Positions 8,965-18,278 of a stretch of DNA of 64,000 bases are shown in pieces. The notes below the pieces were generated by a model, which was given only the letters and a program-made list of their open reading frames with translations, had not been told where the DNA came from and made no database searches. Origin of the DNA: Deltaproteobacteria bacterium (GTDB taxonomy: Bacteria; Myxococcota_C; UBA6777); contig SBHC01000081.1 of the NCBI GenBank assembly GCA_006226375.1, positions 544,696 through 608,695 of the forward strand, given 5' to 3'. The first letter of the stretch is position 1, and every line of letters starts with the position of its first letter. The translations under genes and the position numbers were made by a program.

Positions 8965-10110
8965 TTAAGCGAGGTGCTCCCATTGCTCCGCGAGAGCTTC
9001 GGAGCCTACCACGTGCTCGCGACGGATATGAAGCTCCTTCAACCCTTTGATGGATGGAACTTCGTACATCACATCCAACATCACTTCTTCCACAATCATA
9101 CGAAGCCCCCGCGCCCCAATTTGTCGTTGGAGGGCTTTCTCTGCGATCGCGTCGAGAGAGTCGTCGGAGAAGTGCAGTTCTACGCCTTCAAAGGCGAGGA
9201 TTTGCTTGTACTGACGGACCAAGCTGTTCTTGGGCTCCGTCAAGATGCGGACCAACGCCTCGTGGTCGAGCTCTTCCAAAGCCGCCAACACTGGCAATCG
9301 ACCAACAAACTCAGGCAGCATCCCAAACTTGACCAGATCTTCCGGAAGCATTCGCTTCTGAAGTTCAGTGGTGGAGAGGTCCAAGGAATCCAAGGAAGGG
9401 TCTTTGCCTTGTTGGGTCTCGGCTTGTGCCTGTTGAAGAATGCGCTGCGCGATGATCTTGTCCAACCCCACAAAGGCTCCGCCACACAAAAACAGGATAT
9501 GAGATGTATCGAGAGGTTGAAGGTCATCGGAGGGATGTTTCTTACCCTGACGACGAGGAAGCTGGGCCACCGTCCCTTCCAGAATTTTCAGCAAGGCCTG
9601 TTGCACACCTTCCCCAGACACATCCCGTGAAAGAGAAGGCCCTTCCGACTTCCGCATGATCTTGTCGATTTCGTCGATGTAGATGATGCCTCGTTCGGCC
9701 TTTTCCTGATCTTCACCTGCCGCTTGAAACAGGCGGAGAAGAACGTGCTCGACGTCTTCCCCCATGTAGCCCGCTTCGGTCAACGACGTCGCATCCGCCA
9801 TCGCAAACGGAACCTGGAGACAGCGAGCCAGCGTCTGCGCCAACAAGGTTTTGCCTGAACCACTCGGTCCCACCATCAGCACATTGGACTTGCTGAGTTC
9901 CACACCATACGGAGGCATGGTTTTCATATAATCAATGCGATGGTAGTGGTTGTACACCGCCACGGCGAGCTTTCGCTTGGCCACGTTCTGAGCGATCACA
10001 AACTGACTCAGAAACCGATGGATTTCCTTCGGCGTAGGCGCAACGGAACAAGGCCGCTCTGTGACAGTGGGTGTGGGTTCCATCGATTCAAGGGTCTCGG
10101 TCGTATTCAT
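8965..10110 (-). CDS. ClpX-like AAA+ ATPase without the zinc domain and IGF loop
   Basis: 381 residues, HslU/ClpX-type unfoldase core. Walker A GPSGSGKT (81-88), Walker B IIYIDEID (142-149), pore loop GYMG (114-117; usually GYVG), a KKHP loop (190-193; RKH in ClpX), and sensor-2 GARGLR are present. The first 30 residues replace the usual N-terminal C4 zinc-binding domain and contain a single Cys. In the segment 225-252, where ClpX carries the IGF tripeptide that docks into ClpP, there is only a Gln/Ser/Asp-rich stretch with no IGF. So this is probably a ClpX paralogue that remodels proteins without ClpP. AAAGGA lies 5 bases before the start. Convergent with the thioredoxin gene; no clpP nearby. 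Confidence 0.85.
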   Translation of the reverse strand: MNTTETLESMEPTPTVTERPCSVAPTPKEIHRFLSQFVIAQNVAKRKLAVAVYNHYHRIDYMKTMPPYGVELSKSNVLMVGPSGSGKTLLAQTLARCLQVPFAMADATSLTEAGYMGEDVEHVLLRLFQAAGEDQEKAERGIIYIDEIDKIMRKSEGPSLSRDVSGEGVQQALLKILEGTVAQLPRRQGKKHPSDDLQPLDTSHILFLCGGAFVGLDKIIAQRILQQAQAETQQGKDPSLDSLDLSTTELQKRMLPEDLVKFGMLPEFVGRLPVLAALEELDHEALVRILTEPKNSLVRQYKQILAFEGVELHFSDDSLDAIAEKALQRQIGARGLRMIVEEVMLDVMYEVPSIKGLKELHIRREHVVGSEALAEQWEHLA

Positions 10111-10280
10111 CGTTATCCTTTCACATCATGTACAACCTAGAGAAGTCAGGGGGTGGATCATTTATTCCAAAAAGGAGCAACCTGTCTTCCAGCGGTGGAC
10201 AATTGCCTCAACCTCTCGTAGAACTTGGAAAGACCCAACAGAGAGACAGGACCCACTACCCTTTATCCCAAAACGCAGCC

Positions 10281-11213
10281 ATGCCCATAATCACACCACC
10301 TCCACGCAGTGACGAGCTTGCTTCCGGACTGATTCATTTGAACCGGCAGCGCTCCATGTACCTCACCGATGTTTACGCTTCTCTGCTCAAGATGAAGTGG
10401 CGGTACCTGTTGCTGTTGTTCGCCTTTTCCTATCTGGCGATCAACGCAACGTTTGCCACCGTGTATTTCGCGACAGGCAATTGCATCAAAGGTGCTGACC
10501 CAAACTCCTGGTGGGACGCCTTCCACTTCAGCGTTCAAACGCTCTCCACGATTGGCTACGGCGGCATGACCCCGATGGGCACCACAGGCGACTCACTGGT
10601 TGCGATCCAATCCTGGCTGGGCATCCTGGTGGTGGCTCTCTTTACAGGCATTGTGTTCTCCAAATTCGCCCGCCCTACCGCGAGGATTCAATTCAGCCGC
10701 GTGGCGGTTGTTCACAACTACAACGGCGTCCCTTCTCTGGTGTTTCGACTCGCCAACGAGCGGGGCAGCAACATCATAGAGGCCAACCTTCGGGCAACGA
10801 TCTTGCTGGAAGAGCGTACGGCTGAGGGAGAAACCATGCGCAAGCTTCATGATCTGAAGGTGATACGTCAGTTTCACCCAGTCTTGATCATGAGCTGGAT
10901 GGTGGTTCACCCGATTGACGAAGAGAGCCCCCTCTACGGCCTGACCGAAGAAGATATGCAAGATCGCTTTGCCCGCATCATCGTCAGCATGTCGGGTGTG
11001 GATGGTATCTTTCTTCAAGTCACACACACCCACTACCATTACAACACCGAGCACATCATCTGGAACGCCAAACTGGTTAACGTGATTAAGCCTCAAGAGG
11101 ACGGCAGCGTCATCCTTGACTTCCGGCACTTTCACGATTACATGCCTTTGTCTCCTGAATCACCCATGTGTTGCCACATATCATCGACGGGATCGCGCAG
11201 GGACGAGGGCTAG
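10281..11213 (+). CDS. Inward-rectifier potassium channel (Kir-type), first copy
   Basis: 310 residues from ATG 10281; the open frame extends upstream but similarity with the next gene begins only here. Inner-membrane K+ channel: slide helix, outer helix (about 41-62), pore helix with selectivity filter TIGYG (90-94) and inner helix (about 104-128), then a beta-rich cytoplasmic Kir domain (about 135-295), which in KirBac proteins forms the regulatory cage. No strong ribosome-binding site is seen, so the exact start is uncertain. It is followed after 47 bases by a close paralogue, and the two likely share a transcript ended by the hairpin at 12301. Confidence 0.88.
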   Translation: MPIITPPPRSDELASGLIHLNRQRSMYLTDVYASLLKMKWRYLLLLFAFSYLAINATFATVYFATGNCIKGADPNSWWDAFHFSVQTLSTIGYGGMTPMGTTGDSLVAIQSWLGILVVALFTGIVFSKFARPTARIQFSRVAVVHNYNGVPSLVFRLANERGSNIIEANLRATILLEERTAEGETMRKLHDLKVIRQFHPVLIMSWMVVHPIDEESPLYGLTEEDMQDRFARIIVSMSGVDGIFLQVTHTHYHYNTEHIIWNAKLVNVIKPQEDGSVILDFRHFHDYMPLSPESPMCCHISSTGSRRDEG

Positions 11214-11260
11214 AGACCTCTTTTGCCTGCTTTGCGTTTCGTATTGCATTGGATTGAACG

Positions 11261-12217
11261 ATGTCCACCAACGACAGCCCTACGATTGTAAACCCTCCCA
11301 AACGCCCTCCAGAGCGAGAGTTGCAAAATGCGCTCAGCCATGTGAACCGCCGACGCGCCTACCTCACAGACCTCTACGCCAGCCTGTTGAAGATGAAGTG
11401 GCGTTACCTGTTGATTATTTTTGCCACGATGTACCTTCTCCTCAACGCTGCGTTTGCGACGTTGTTTGTCTCCATTGGTGATTGCATTCATGGTGCCCAA
11501 CCGGGTTCCTGGGTTGACGCCTTTTTCTTCAGCATCCAAACCCTCTCCACCATTGGTTACGGCGGGATGACCCCCAAGGGAAACCTTAGCAACACCTTGG
11601 TCGCGATCGAGTCCTGGCTGGGCATCCTTGGAGTGGCCACTTTCACAGGCATCATCTTTACCAAGTTTGCGCGTCCGTCCGCCCGCTTCTTGTTCAGCCG
11701 TAGAGCCGTGGTTCATCGTCGGAACGGTATCCCTTCCCTGCTCTTCCGGGTCGCCAACGAACGTGGGAATTACGTGGTGGAAGCGTCCATGCGAGCCACT
11801 GTCTTGTTGGACGAGACCACATCGGAAGGGGATCGTATGCGTAAGCTGCATGACATCGAGCTGGTCCGAACCTTCTCTCCTATCTTCATATTGAGCTGGA
11901 CCGCCATTCATGTGATCGACGAAACAAGCCCACTCTATGGTCTCTCACCGCAAGAGATGATCGACCGTGATTGTCGAATGATCATCAGCATGTCAGGCAT
12001 TGACGGCGTGTTCTCCCAAACCATCCACGCCTATCATGTGTACTACCCCGACGAGCTCGCCTGGAACGCACGGTATGTTGATGTTGTCCAGACAACGGAG
12101 CCGGGAAAAGTGATTCTCGACTACAAGGACTTCCACAGCTACTACGAACTCGACGAGACCGACCCCTCCTTTATCCATCCCGACTCCCTTGGACCAATCG
12201 CTCCTCCACTCGCATAA
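11261..12217 (+). CDS. Inward-rectifier potassium channel (Kir-type), second copy
   Basis: 318 residues, same architecture as the preceding gene: TIGYG filter at 97-101, two membrane helices, cytoplasmic Kir domain. Shared blocks include TDLYASLLKMKWRYLL, QTLSTIGYGGMTP and SWLGIL, so the two arose by tandem duplication; differences are greatest at both ends (first copy NCIKGADPNSWW, second DCIHGAQPGSWV at the pore turret). Two genes may allow heterotetramers or different gating, which is inference. Transcription probably ends at the hairpin 84 bases downstream. Confidence 0.9.
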   Translation: MSTNDSPTIVNPPKRPPERELQNALSHVNRRRAYLTDLYASLLKMKWRYLLIIFATMYLLLNAAFATLFVSIGDCIHGAQPGSWVDAFFFSIQTLSTIGYGGMTPKGNLSNTLVAIESWLGILGVATFTGIIFTKFARPSARFLFSRRAVVHRRNGIPSLLFRVANERGNYVVEASMRATVLLDETTSEGDRMRKLHDIELVRTFSPIFILSWTAIHVIDETSPLYGLSPQEMIDRDCRMIISMSGIDGVFSQTIHAYHVYYPDELAWNARYVDVVQTTEPGKVILDYKDFHSYYELDETDPSFIHPDSLGPIAPPLA

Positions 12218-12300
12218 ATTTTTATGACAATGTTGGGTTGTGTGACATGCTATGACCCAAAGCCAGGTACACTGGTTTGCAACAAGAGATATTCTCTTGG

Positions 12301-12325
12301 AAAGGATGGGATTTCATCCTTTTTG
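12301..12325 (+). terminator. Rho-independent terminator after the K+ channel genes
   Basis: Stem AAAGGATG / CATCCTTT with loop GGATTT, followed by TTGTT. It lies 84 bases after the stop of the second channel gene. Confidence 0.75.
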
Positions 12326-12846
12326 TTCTTTGACAACCCTACTTTGTTGTAGGCTCCCTGACTGGATGACGTCCGGGCGGGCGAGTTGCTGGAAGGGACA
12401 GGTCCCTGGTAGTCCAGAAGAAAGGTCTTAACGCTCTGTAGCGCACATGAGGAATAGTAACGAATCATGTTTGGCCCTCATCAAGTCGCGGCTCTTTGCG
12501 GACCCCAAGAATCGTGTCTGCTATTTAACCTCCTCAGCCAGTAACAGCTCATCTACGATGGCCAGTCCTCTTTGCTACGTACACAAGCCAAAGAAGAGTT
12601 CTCCGCCTTTAAGACATTTGCGATACGGATGTTGAGGAGATAGGAACCACAACCATAGTGGACTTGATCAGCCAGTTGGGGCTTGCAAAAGGAAGCAGAC
12701 CAAGCGGCGATATAGACCCAGCAGCCCGTGGTACACCGTTGTTTGGCTGCTGGGCGATATCGAACAAGAGCCGCCCCTCTTGGCTCCAGTTGGCCCTTAA
12801 CTCACGATCAATTCCAAACAACGCTACAACACAAGAAAGGGAGGGA
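12326..12846. other. Gene-free stretch with eroded coding-like fragments and a hairpin
   Basis: No intact gene is seen. On the plus strand, short coding-like pieces sit in different frames: one ends at 12635 (QAKEEFSAFKTFAIRMLRR then stop), and one continues from about 12612 (EEIGTTTIVDLISQLGLAKG...). This would fit an old gene broken by frameshifts, but no family is recognisable. A 9-base inverted repeat CCCAGCAGC (12717-12725) / GCTGCTGGG (12747-12755) could fold into a hairpin. No tRNA or known ncRNA motif was found on either strand. Confidence 0.35.
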
Positions 12847-12866
12847 GACAGCGATTTGTTGCTGTC
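12847..12866 (-). terminator. Possible terminator after lspA
   Basis: Perfect 6-base stem GACAGC / GCTGTC with an 8-base loop, 5 bases after the lspA stop. The tail on the minus strand is C/T-mixed rather than a clean T run, so it is weak. Confidence 0.35.
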
Positions 12867-12870
12867 CTCT

Positions 12871-13413
12871 CTAGGGTTTAAAGATCTGTCGTTCTTTTTC
12901 GGTCCAGAGATGCTCCGGGTATTTCGGTCGCGGCTTTTGGAAGTTAAGACCGATCAAACCAAACATCCCCACCATGATGGCGACGTCGGCGACATTAAAG
13001 ATCCCTGTACGCAGGGTACCGATCCCCATGTTCATAAAATCGGTGACTTCTCCACCCAACAACAACCGGTCAAGCAGGTTACCGACACCTCCCCCCACAA
13101 TAAGCATCAACATCAACAACTGCCACAGCCCAATCTGACGAGAGAATAAGCCAAACAAAAACATACCAAACAGGGCAACAATGGGAAAAACGGTGAACCC
13201 CCAGAATTTGAGTTTTGCGGGGAAGCGAGCACCAAAACCCAAAAAGCCTCCAGTGTTTTTGACAAACTGTAGGCGAAACGTGTCACGCAACATCGACCGA
13301 ACAGGGTTGCCCTGCAGCGTACGCTCAGCCACGCGTTTGGTGGTCTGGTCACAACCTACGGTCAGGGATAACACCAGACAAATGAAAATAAATTTGTCCC
13401 ATCGAGACTTCAT
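12871..13413 (-). CDS. lspA: Lipoprotein signal peptidase (SPase II)
   Basis: 180-residue inner-membrane aspartyl protease that cleaves prolipoproteins before the lipid-modified Cys; this window encodes several of its likely substrates. Four hydrophobic segments are visible. The catalytic Asp residues are in GNLLDRLLLGGEVTDF and FNVADVAIMVG, and the other conserved boxes DQTTK and NTGGFLGFG are present. The start at 13413 was preferred over an ATG 15 bases upstream because GGAG lies 9 bases before it. The upstream start would add only MELFS. Monocistronic as far as can be seen. Confidence 0.93.
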   Translation of the reverse strand: MKSRWDKFIFICLVLSLTVGCDQTTKRVAERTLQGNPVRSMLRDTFRLQFVKNTGGFLGFGARFPAKLKFWGFTVFPIVALFGMFLFGLFSRQIGLWQLLMLMLIVGGGVGNLLDRLLLGGEVTDFMNMGIGTLRTGIFNVADVAIMVGMFGLIGLNFQKPRPKYPEHLWTEKERQIFKP

Positions 13414-13615
13414 AGAAAACAGCTCCATCCGAAAAATACAACTTGGGTCTCTGCTTCGCTGACGGAAGATAACACCTCAACCCTCCACACTCAAGAAGAA
13501 CGAGACTTTAGCCTCTGTTTGCTGGTTCACCTATGTTTCCATCCACGAAGACAACAGGACGAAGGTTGCCATCCCGCCTGTACCATTTCACAGAGAAGAT
13601 AGGTATAGCTGTGTG

Positions 13616-13852
13616 TCATTTCCACCAAAGGACCCCTTGAGAAAGAGTAAGATCAGGCTCTCGCAACCGTGTTTCGATCCATTGTTGTGCCACAGTGAGG
13701 GCTTCTTCTTCGGAAGAAAACAGGAACATTTCTTCTCGAACGGCCTCACTCTTTCCAGGCTCTGGGGTTTGAACCGTAACGGTCATATCGTCGATCAGGT
13801 ATGTGATGGAATGACCTGTTTCGCCCCGTTCCAACACAATGGTATGCTTCAT
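13616..13852 (-). CDS. Small protein of unknown function
   Basis: 78 residues from an ATG at 13852 preceded by AGGG. The frame is open further upstream but there overlaps the divergent membrane-protein gene and reads poorly. Soluble, acidic, with an apparently beta-rich first half (HTIVLERGETGHSITYLI) and a helical middle (SSEEEALTVAQQWIETRL), ending in WWK. No family recognised. Divergent from the Yip1-like gene 37 bases away. Confidence 0.6.
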   Translation of the reverse strand: MKHTIVLERGETGHSITYLIDDMTVTVQTPEPGKSEAVREEMFLFSSEEEALTVAQQWIETRLREPDLTLSQGVLWWK

Positions 13853-13889
13853 CGTTGACCCTGTTTCGATGCAAAAGGGAGAACTCTCC

Positions 13890-14657
13890 GTGCTTGAATT
13901 CCTTAAGTTGGGTCTGTTTGTGACCACACTCAAAGAGATTCTATTCCGGCCTGTATCATTTTTTCGCAAATACCATGAGCTGGTGACCACTCGCTCGGGA
14001 CACTTCTGGAACCTCAATCAGGAAAAAGACACCGACCCCTTCATGAACCCTGTGGCTTTTGCAGCCCTCTCTGTCGTGATCAGCAACTTGCTGTATCCCG
14101 TCATTCTTTATTTGGGGGTGCAAGTTGGAGCTGTCAGTCCTGAGACCCTGGCCTTCTCCAACTGGGCAGAATCCAAAGGGTACCTGAAGCCGCCAAGCTT
14201 CACAGGGGTGCTCTTCCTGGACGACCTTGTGCGCAAAGGTATCGTACTCGTCATGATGTACGGGCTGGGCTGGCTGATCTCGTTGTACTCGGGCAAAGCC
14301 GTGCACGCCCGCTTTGCAGCAGGTTACTTCTTTTATTGGAACGCCTGGAGCGTGCTCAGTTCGCTTGTGACAACCGCCATGATCGTGCTGGGGCTTGTCG
14401 TCCCCATCTACTCCACAGGGCTGCCTCAACTCCTCAACACGCTGCTCTCACTGGCCAGCCTGCTGATGTTTGTTGGCTTTCCAATCCTGTACTGGCCACG
14501 TTGGGTCAACGCATCACGCAAGAAGGTGACCCTCGCCCTACTCGGCGGTCTCCTCACCTGGATTGTTATCCTGGCGATCATCGCACCCATGATTGTTACC
14601 ATGCCCAACATGGAACAATCCCCCCAGTTTGGGCCGCGATACAACGCTCTCTGGTAG
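13890..14657 (+). CDS. Yip1-like multi-pass membrane protein
   Basis: 255 residues from GTG 13890, preferred because AAGGGAGA lies 8 bases upstream; an ATG at 13869 would add seven residues. A short N-terminal region (ILFRPVSFFRKY, then PFMNPVAFAALS) matches the start typical of bacterial YIP1-family proteins, followed by about five hydrophobic segments. Function is unknown in the family; membrane transport or organisation is often suggested. Convergent with the next small gene, whose stop lies 21 bases away. Confidence 0.7.
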   Translation: MLEFLKLGLFVTTLKEILFRPVSFFRKYHELVTTRSGHFWNLNQEKDTDPFMNPVAFAALSVVISNLLYPVILYLGVQVGAVSPETLAFSNWAESKGYLKPPSFTGVLFLDDLVRKGIVLVMMYGLGWLISLYSGKAVHARFAAGYFFYWNAWSVLSSLVTTAMIVLGLVVPIYSTGLPQLLNTLLSLASLLMFVGFPILYWPRWVNASRKKVTLALLGGLLTWIVILAIIAPMIVTMPNMEQSPQFGPRYNALW

Positions 14658-14678
14658 CCTACTCAGGCAAGCAGCTGG

Positions 14679-14933
14679 TTACTCCCAACCACCTCGGCCA
14701 TAGGAACCAAGCTCCTCCGCCAACACCCCAATTCGAGCCAGACCCAGTTGTTCTAGAGCGTCCACGCCGGCGAGGCGAAGAAGCTTGTCTTCCGACAAAC
14801 CCGCACGTCGAGCCAATTCAAGCAAACGATTCAAAGCTTGGCGATGCCAATCCTTGCGACTGACACGCTGACGTCGGGGACGATTTTCAATTTGACCAGA
14901 TACAACAGAAGGCAAGTTGGAAAGACTGTCCAT
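14679..14933 (-). CDS. Small basic helical protein of unknown function
   Basis: 84 residues from ATG 14933, with AAGGAG about 7 bases upstream deciding the start. Residues 15-40 are Arg/Lys-rich (QIENRPRRQRVSRKDW) and the rest is Leu/Ala/Arg helix (LNRLLELARRAGLSEDKLLRLAG, read in part). No family recognised. A DNA- or RNA-binding role is possible from charge alone. Confidence 0.6.
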   Translation of the reverse strand: MDSLSNLPSVVSGQIENRPRRQRVSRKDWHRQALNRLLELARRAGLSEDKLLRLAGVDALEQLGLARIGVLAEELGSYGRGGWE

Positions 14934-15264
14934 TGCAGTTCTCCTTGTAGAGAGAAACACAACATAAGATCTTCGAGCGGTATCCAATCCACCTTGCTGC
15001 TCGCGGTCGATCCTATGGGCTTCCTCTCGGCAACAAAAAACGCTTCCACAAGATAAACACGGACGAATACAGATGATTCTGAAGTCAGTCCGTTACATAC
15101 AACAGATCCACCGTGACACGGCGATCCAAAACCGAGCAAATTTTTGGTGAAAAAGTTTGCCCACTTTCCACTACATAGATTGTCGTTGAATTGTCACACA
15201 AGGAAGAAAACAAAGACGGAGAGAAGGAGGAGAAAGTGTCGGGAGAAAGGGGACGATCAAAAGG
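14934..15264. other. Intergenic stretch, nothing recognised
   Basis: 331 bases between two minus-strand genes. No open frame with a credible start, no terminator hairpin with a T run and no tRNA-like fold was seen. Confidence 0.5.
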
Positions 15265-17523
15265 TTAAGACTTCACCTTTCGACGAATCACCAGAGGCAC
15301 TACAAGCAACAAACAGAACAACAAGAAGGGTATGTTTGCGTTCTCGTTGGTAGAGCAAACACAGCCGCCACGACGACGGGACGAAGAACCATCGGGATTG
15401 TTGGAAGGTTGACCGTTTCCACCATCGGTGAGGGGGTCAGCAGGTGTGACAGGCTCAGGTTGCGCGGGAGGCAAGGGTCCGCTACCGCTGTAACATTCGC
15501 CGTCAACGCAACGCTGGCCGCTCGGACATTTCACGTTCTGGCAACGATCCGGCACACACAAACCTTGCAAGCAGGTCTCGTTCGCAGCACAAGGCTGGGC
15601 AGGACAGGTTTGCGCCACACACTGGCCAACTTTGCAGGCTTGACCTGCAGGGCAACGAATGCCACCGCAGTTGTCAAACTCACAGACGCCGTTCTTGCAG
15701 CTTTGTCCCACAGGACAAGAGACTTGAGCGCACGAATGACGACAGGTTCCGGTTGTGGGCTCACAGAACTGATCCGGTGCACACTCTACACCCTTGCAGA
15801 GATCGCGAGTGCACCGGCTGTTTTGGCAGACCTGACCTGTAGGACAGGCAGCGCCCGCCTTGGTGCAGTCTGCGTCGACACAGCGCCCTTGCTGGCACAC
15901 GGTTCCGTCCGCACAAGCAGGGTTGCAAGTTTTGGGACGACAGATCTTCGCCTGTTTGTCGCAGGTATAGCCGTTGGGGCATTCCTGCGTACAGGAGCGG
16001 AAGCAAACCCCTTTGACGCATGTTCCTCCGGGACAGGTAGCGCCCACATCAACCTGGCCGTCACAGTCGTTGTCACGACCGTCACAGATCTCGGTGGAAG
16101 GACGTGGGGCTGAGCATGTGCTCCAATCTCCCTGAATGCAAGCTTGTGTTCCTTTGCCGCAACGGGTTGAGCATTCGCGTTGAAGCTGTTCGTCGATCAA
16201 GCCGTCGCAGTCGTCGTCTTGGCCGTTGCAATCTTCGGGCTTGGGTTGCTTGGCGTTGCAGTTGACCCAGCGACCTTGGATACAGGTTTCGCTTCCGTTT
16301 CCACAGGCTGTAGCACAGCTTCGAGTGAGGCCGTCGTCCACTTTGCCGTTGCAGTCGTCGTCGCGGTTGTTGCAGTCTTCCGGGACAGGCTGTTGGTTGG
16401 ACTGGCAAGCAGTCCAATTACCATTTACGCACTTTTTAAGACCCGTTCCGCATTGGGCCTGGCATTCAATGGTGACGTTCTCATCGACCTGACCGTCGCA
16501 GTTGTTGTCTCGACCGTCACAGACTTCGCGTTGGGGTTGAGGTGCGGTGCAATTGACCCAACGCCCAAACGCGCAAGTTTCTGTTCCGTTGCCGCATGCT
16601 GTTTGGCAGTTGCGGTTGAGGTTTTCGTCCACGGTTCCGTTGCAGTCGTCGTCAATGTTGTTGCAGGTCTCGGGTTGAGGTCCTCGATTCGACTGGCACT
16701 GGCTCCACTGTCCAGCGGTACATGTCCGTGATCCTACCCCACACGAAGCCTGACAGGTCTCCTTGAAGTTGTCGACAATGCCGTCACAATCGTCATCTTT
16801 GTTGTTGCATACTTCACGGGAAGCGCCGTTGCCGATCTGATTCAAAGCCAGCTGCAGGCTTTGAAGGTTGTCAGCCTGGTAGTATTTGACGGTGCCGCCG
16901 GCCGCTGCCATGTCTTGCAGCTGCTTGGCGTCCACGCCCGAGCCAAAGCCAACAACGTACGTTTTGATATCGTAAGAGCGGCCGCCCACAAACACACTTC
17001 GCAGGCGCTTCACTTCGGAAACGACGTCAGTTCCGCAGACATTGGGAATCCCGTCCGTGATCACCAGGACGTACCGGCGGCGGTCTTTGAGAGTGTCAAA
17101 GGGAATCACGTCATTCTTGTAGTGATTGTAGGCTTGTTGGAGAGCACACTTCATCGCAGTGCTTCCGGCAGGACTTAGCTTGTTGAGAGTGTTCAAGCAT
17201 TGGGAAGCTGTGTTGGCAGCGAGCTTAACGCGAAGTTGGGCGGTGCTTTCAAACGTCACCAAGCCAAACCGCAACTTTTTGGAGTATTGGGTGAGCAATT
17301 GGGTGAAGGCTTTTTTGGCGGCGTCCCACTTGGTCCCTTTGAACAGGCCCAATCCAGCAGCCATACTTCCAGAGTGGTCGATCACCAAGAGCAAGTCGGA
17401 CGCCTGGCATTGAGGCGGCACTTGGGCTTGTGCAGTCTGAGGGGAAACCCAGGCCCACGTCGCAAGACTTGTGGCCATCCACAACGACAAAAGCCAACGA
17501 TTTGCGGTAGTCCAGCGACCCAT
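15265..17523 (-). CDS. VWA-domain surface protein with MopE-type repeats and MYXO-CTERM-like anchor
   Basis: 752 residues from ATG 17523 (GGGAGAG upstream; the longer frame adds an unlikely leader). Signal peptide ending AQA, then a von Willebrand factor A domain (about 40-235) with metal-site residues DHSGS (Asp 49, Ser 51, Ser 53). Six Cys/Asp repeats follow (about 245-505), of the type CNNKDDDCDGIVD and TCNNIDDDCNGTVD, which are the putative metal-binding repeats of MopE-like proteins. Next comes a run of short four-Cys modules (CPAGQACKVGQC type). A Pro/Gly linker leads to GGCVC, a hydrophobic helix and RRKVKS, a tail like MYXO-CTERM. This suggests anchoring at the outer surface and adhesion or Ca2+-dependent binding. 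Neighbours give no functional clue. Confidence 0.9.
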   Translation of the reverse strand: MGRWTTANRWLLSLWMATSLATWAWVSPQTAQAQVPPQCQASDLLLVIDHSGSMAAGLGLFKGTKWDAAKKAFTQLLTQYSKKLRFGLVTFESTAQLRVKLAANTASQCLNTLNKLSPAGSTAMKCALQQAYNHYKNDVIPFDTLKDRRRYVLVITDGIPNVCGTDVVSEVKRLRSVFVGGRSYDIKTYVVGFGSGVDAKQLQDMAAAGGTVKYYQADNLQSLQLALNQIGNGASREVCNNKDDDCDGIVDNFKETCQASCGVGSRTCTAGQWSQCQSNRGPQPETCNNIDDDCNGTVDENLNRNCQTACGNGTETCAFGRWVNCTAPQPQREVCDGRDNNCDGQVDENVTIECQAQCGTGLKKCVNGNWTACQSNQQPVPEDCNNRDDDCNGKVDDGLTRSCATACGNGSETCIQGRWVNCNAKQPKPEDCNGQDDDCDGLIDEQLQRECSTRCGKGTQACIQGDWSTCSAPRPSTEICDGRDNDCDGQVDVGATCPGGTCVKGVCFRSCTQECPNGYTCDKQAKICRPKTCNPACADGTVCQQGRCVDADCTKAGAACPTGQVCQNSRCTRDLCKGVECAPDQFCEPTTGTCRHSCAQVSCPVGQSCKNGVCEFDNCGGIRCPAGQACKVGQCVAQTCPAQPCAANETCLQGLCVPDRCQNVKCPSGQRCVDGECYSGSGPLPPAQPEPVTPADPLTDGGNGQPSNNPDGSSSRRRGGCVCSTNENANIPFLLFCLLLVVPLVIRRKVKS

Positions 17524-17643
17524 CGCGATACTCTCCCTTGTTTGGTTAGGCCTCGATTTGTCTAGAAGTTCCGGACAACAAGGCCGTGGGGGTTGAGCGC
17601 CAAAGGAATGTTGAGCCACCGGCGCATCAGGGAGAGTATCGGT

Positions 17644-17964
17644 TTAATCTTCCAGGGGTTGCGTCTTCGATGACTTGGAGCGGTAGCGATAGCTTTTGGG
17701 CCAGGGTCCCAAGGGGAAAGGAAGCTCGTCATCGTTGAACGTGAGATACAAGGTAAGCTGCGAGACATAGTTGGACAGGTGCAAACCAAAGGTTTGCAGG
17801 TTGACGTTGGGCTTGCTCGTGATGAGCACAAAAACAAACTGGACCAACGAAAGAATCGCAGTGATCGACTGGACCAACGTGAACGCTGCTCCAAAAAGAA
17901 TGAGATAGAGCAACCGAATCCAGGTGCTGCTCTGCTTTACATTTTGCTTAAACTCTTCTGTCAT
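17644..17964 (-). CDS. DUF4389 membrane protein
   Basis: 106 residues from ATG 17964, with GAGG 6 bases upstream. Two hydrophobic stretches (WIRLLYLILFGAAFTLVQ, then AILSLVQFVFVLIT) and the following LHLSNYVSQLTLYLTFNDD block match the DUF4389 family, whose function is unknown. The C-terminus is short, Lys/Ser-rich and probably cytoplasmic. Divergent from the kinase gene. Confidence 0.75.
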   Translation of the reverse strand: MTEEFKQNVKQSSTWIRLLYLILFGAAFTLVQSITAILSLVQFVFVLITSKPNVNLQTFGLHLSNYVSQLTLYLTFNDDELPFPLGPWPKSYRYRSKSSKTQPLED

Positions 17965-18278
17965 CACACACCTCACCGACCGAAGAAGAATTTGAGAGAA
18001 TATCCAAGAAACCAAGACGGGCATGATTTGGGCACCCCGGATCCACTTGTCAACTGCAAGTTCGATATCTGAACTCCGTTCTCCCGATAAAATGAAACAA
18101 TGGAGCACACTTTTGGGTTAAGTTCGTTGAACGAGATTCACACTGTGCCTCTTGAAGGGCAACCGGGCTGGGGTAGCGGCTTTGGGACTTGCAAAACCCA
18201 TTTCCCATTCTCATGCTTGGGCAGCGTTCTCAACAACAGCAAAGCAAAGCGGAAGACCCATAACATAGGGAGGCACAG
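17965..18278. other. Divergent intergenic region
   Basis: 314 bases between the DUF4389 gene and the kinase gene. It should hold both promoters, but no pair of clear -35/-10 boxes stands out. No RNA gene seen. Confidence 0.4.

Noticed and set aside
12326..12846. tRNA-Sec, SRP RNA, RNase P RNA or 6S RNA in the gap
   Set aside because: Characteristic core motifs and tRNA T-loop geometry are absent; a GTTCGAT-like word on the minus strand lacks a pairing stem.
12658..13149. Plus-strand frame reaching into lspA
   Set aside because: Half of it is antisense to lspA; only the first 50 codons look coding-like and no start signal is present.
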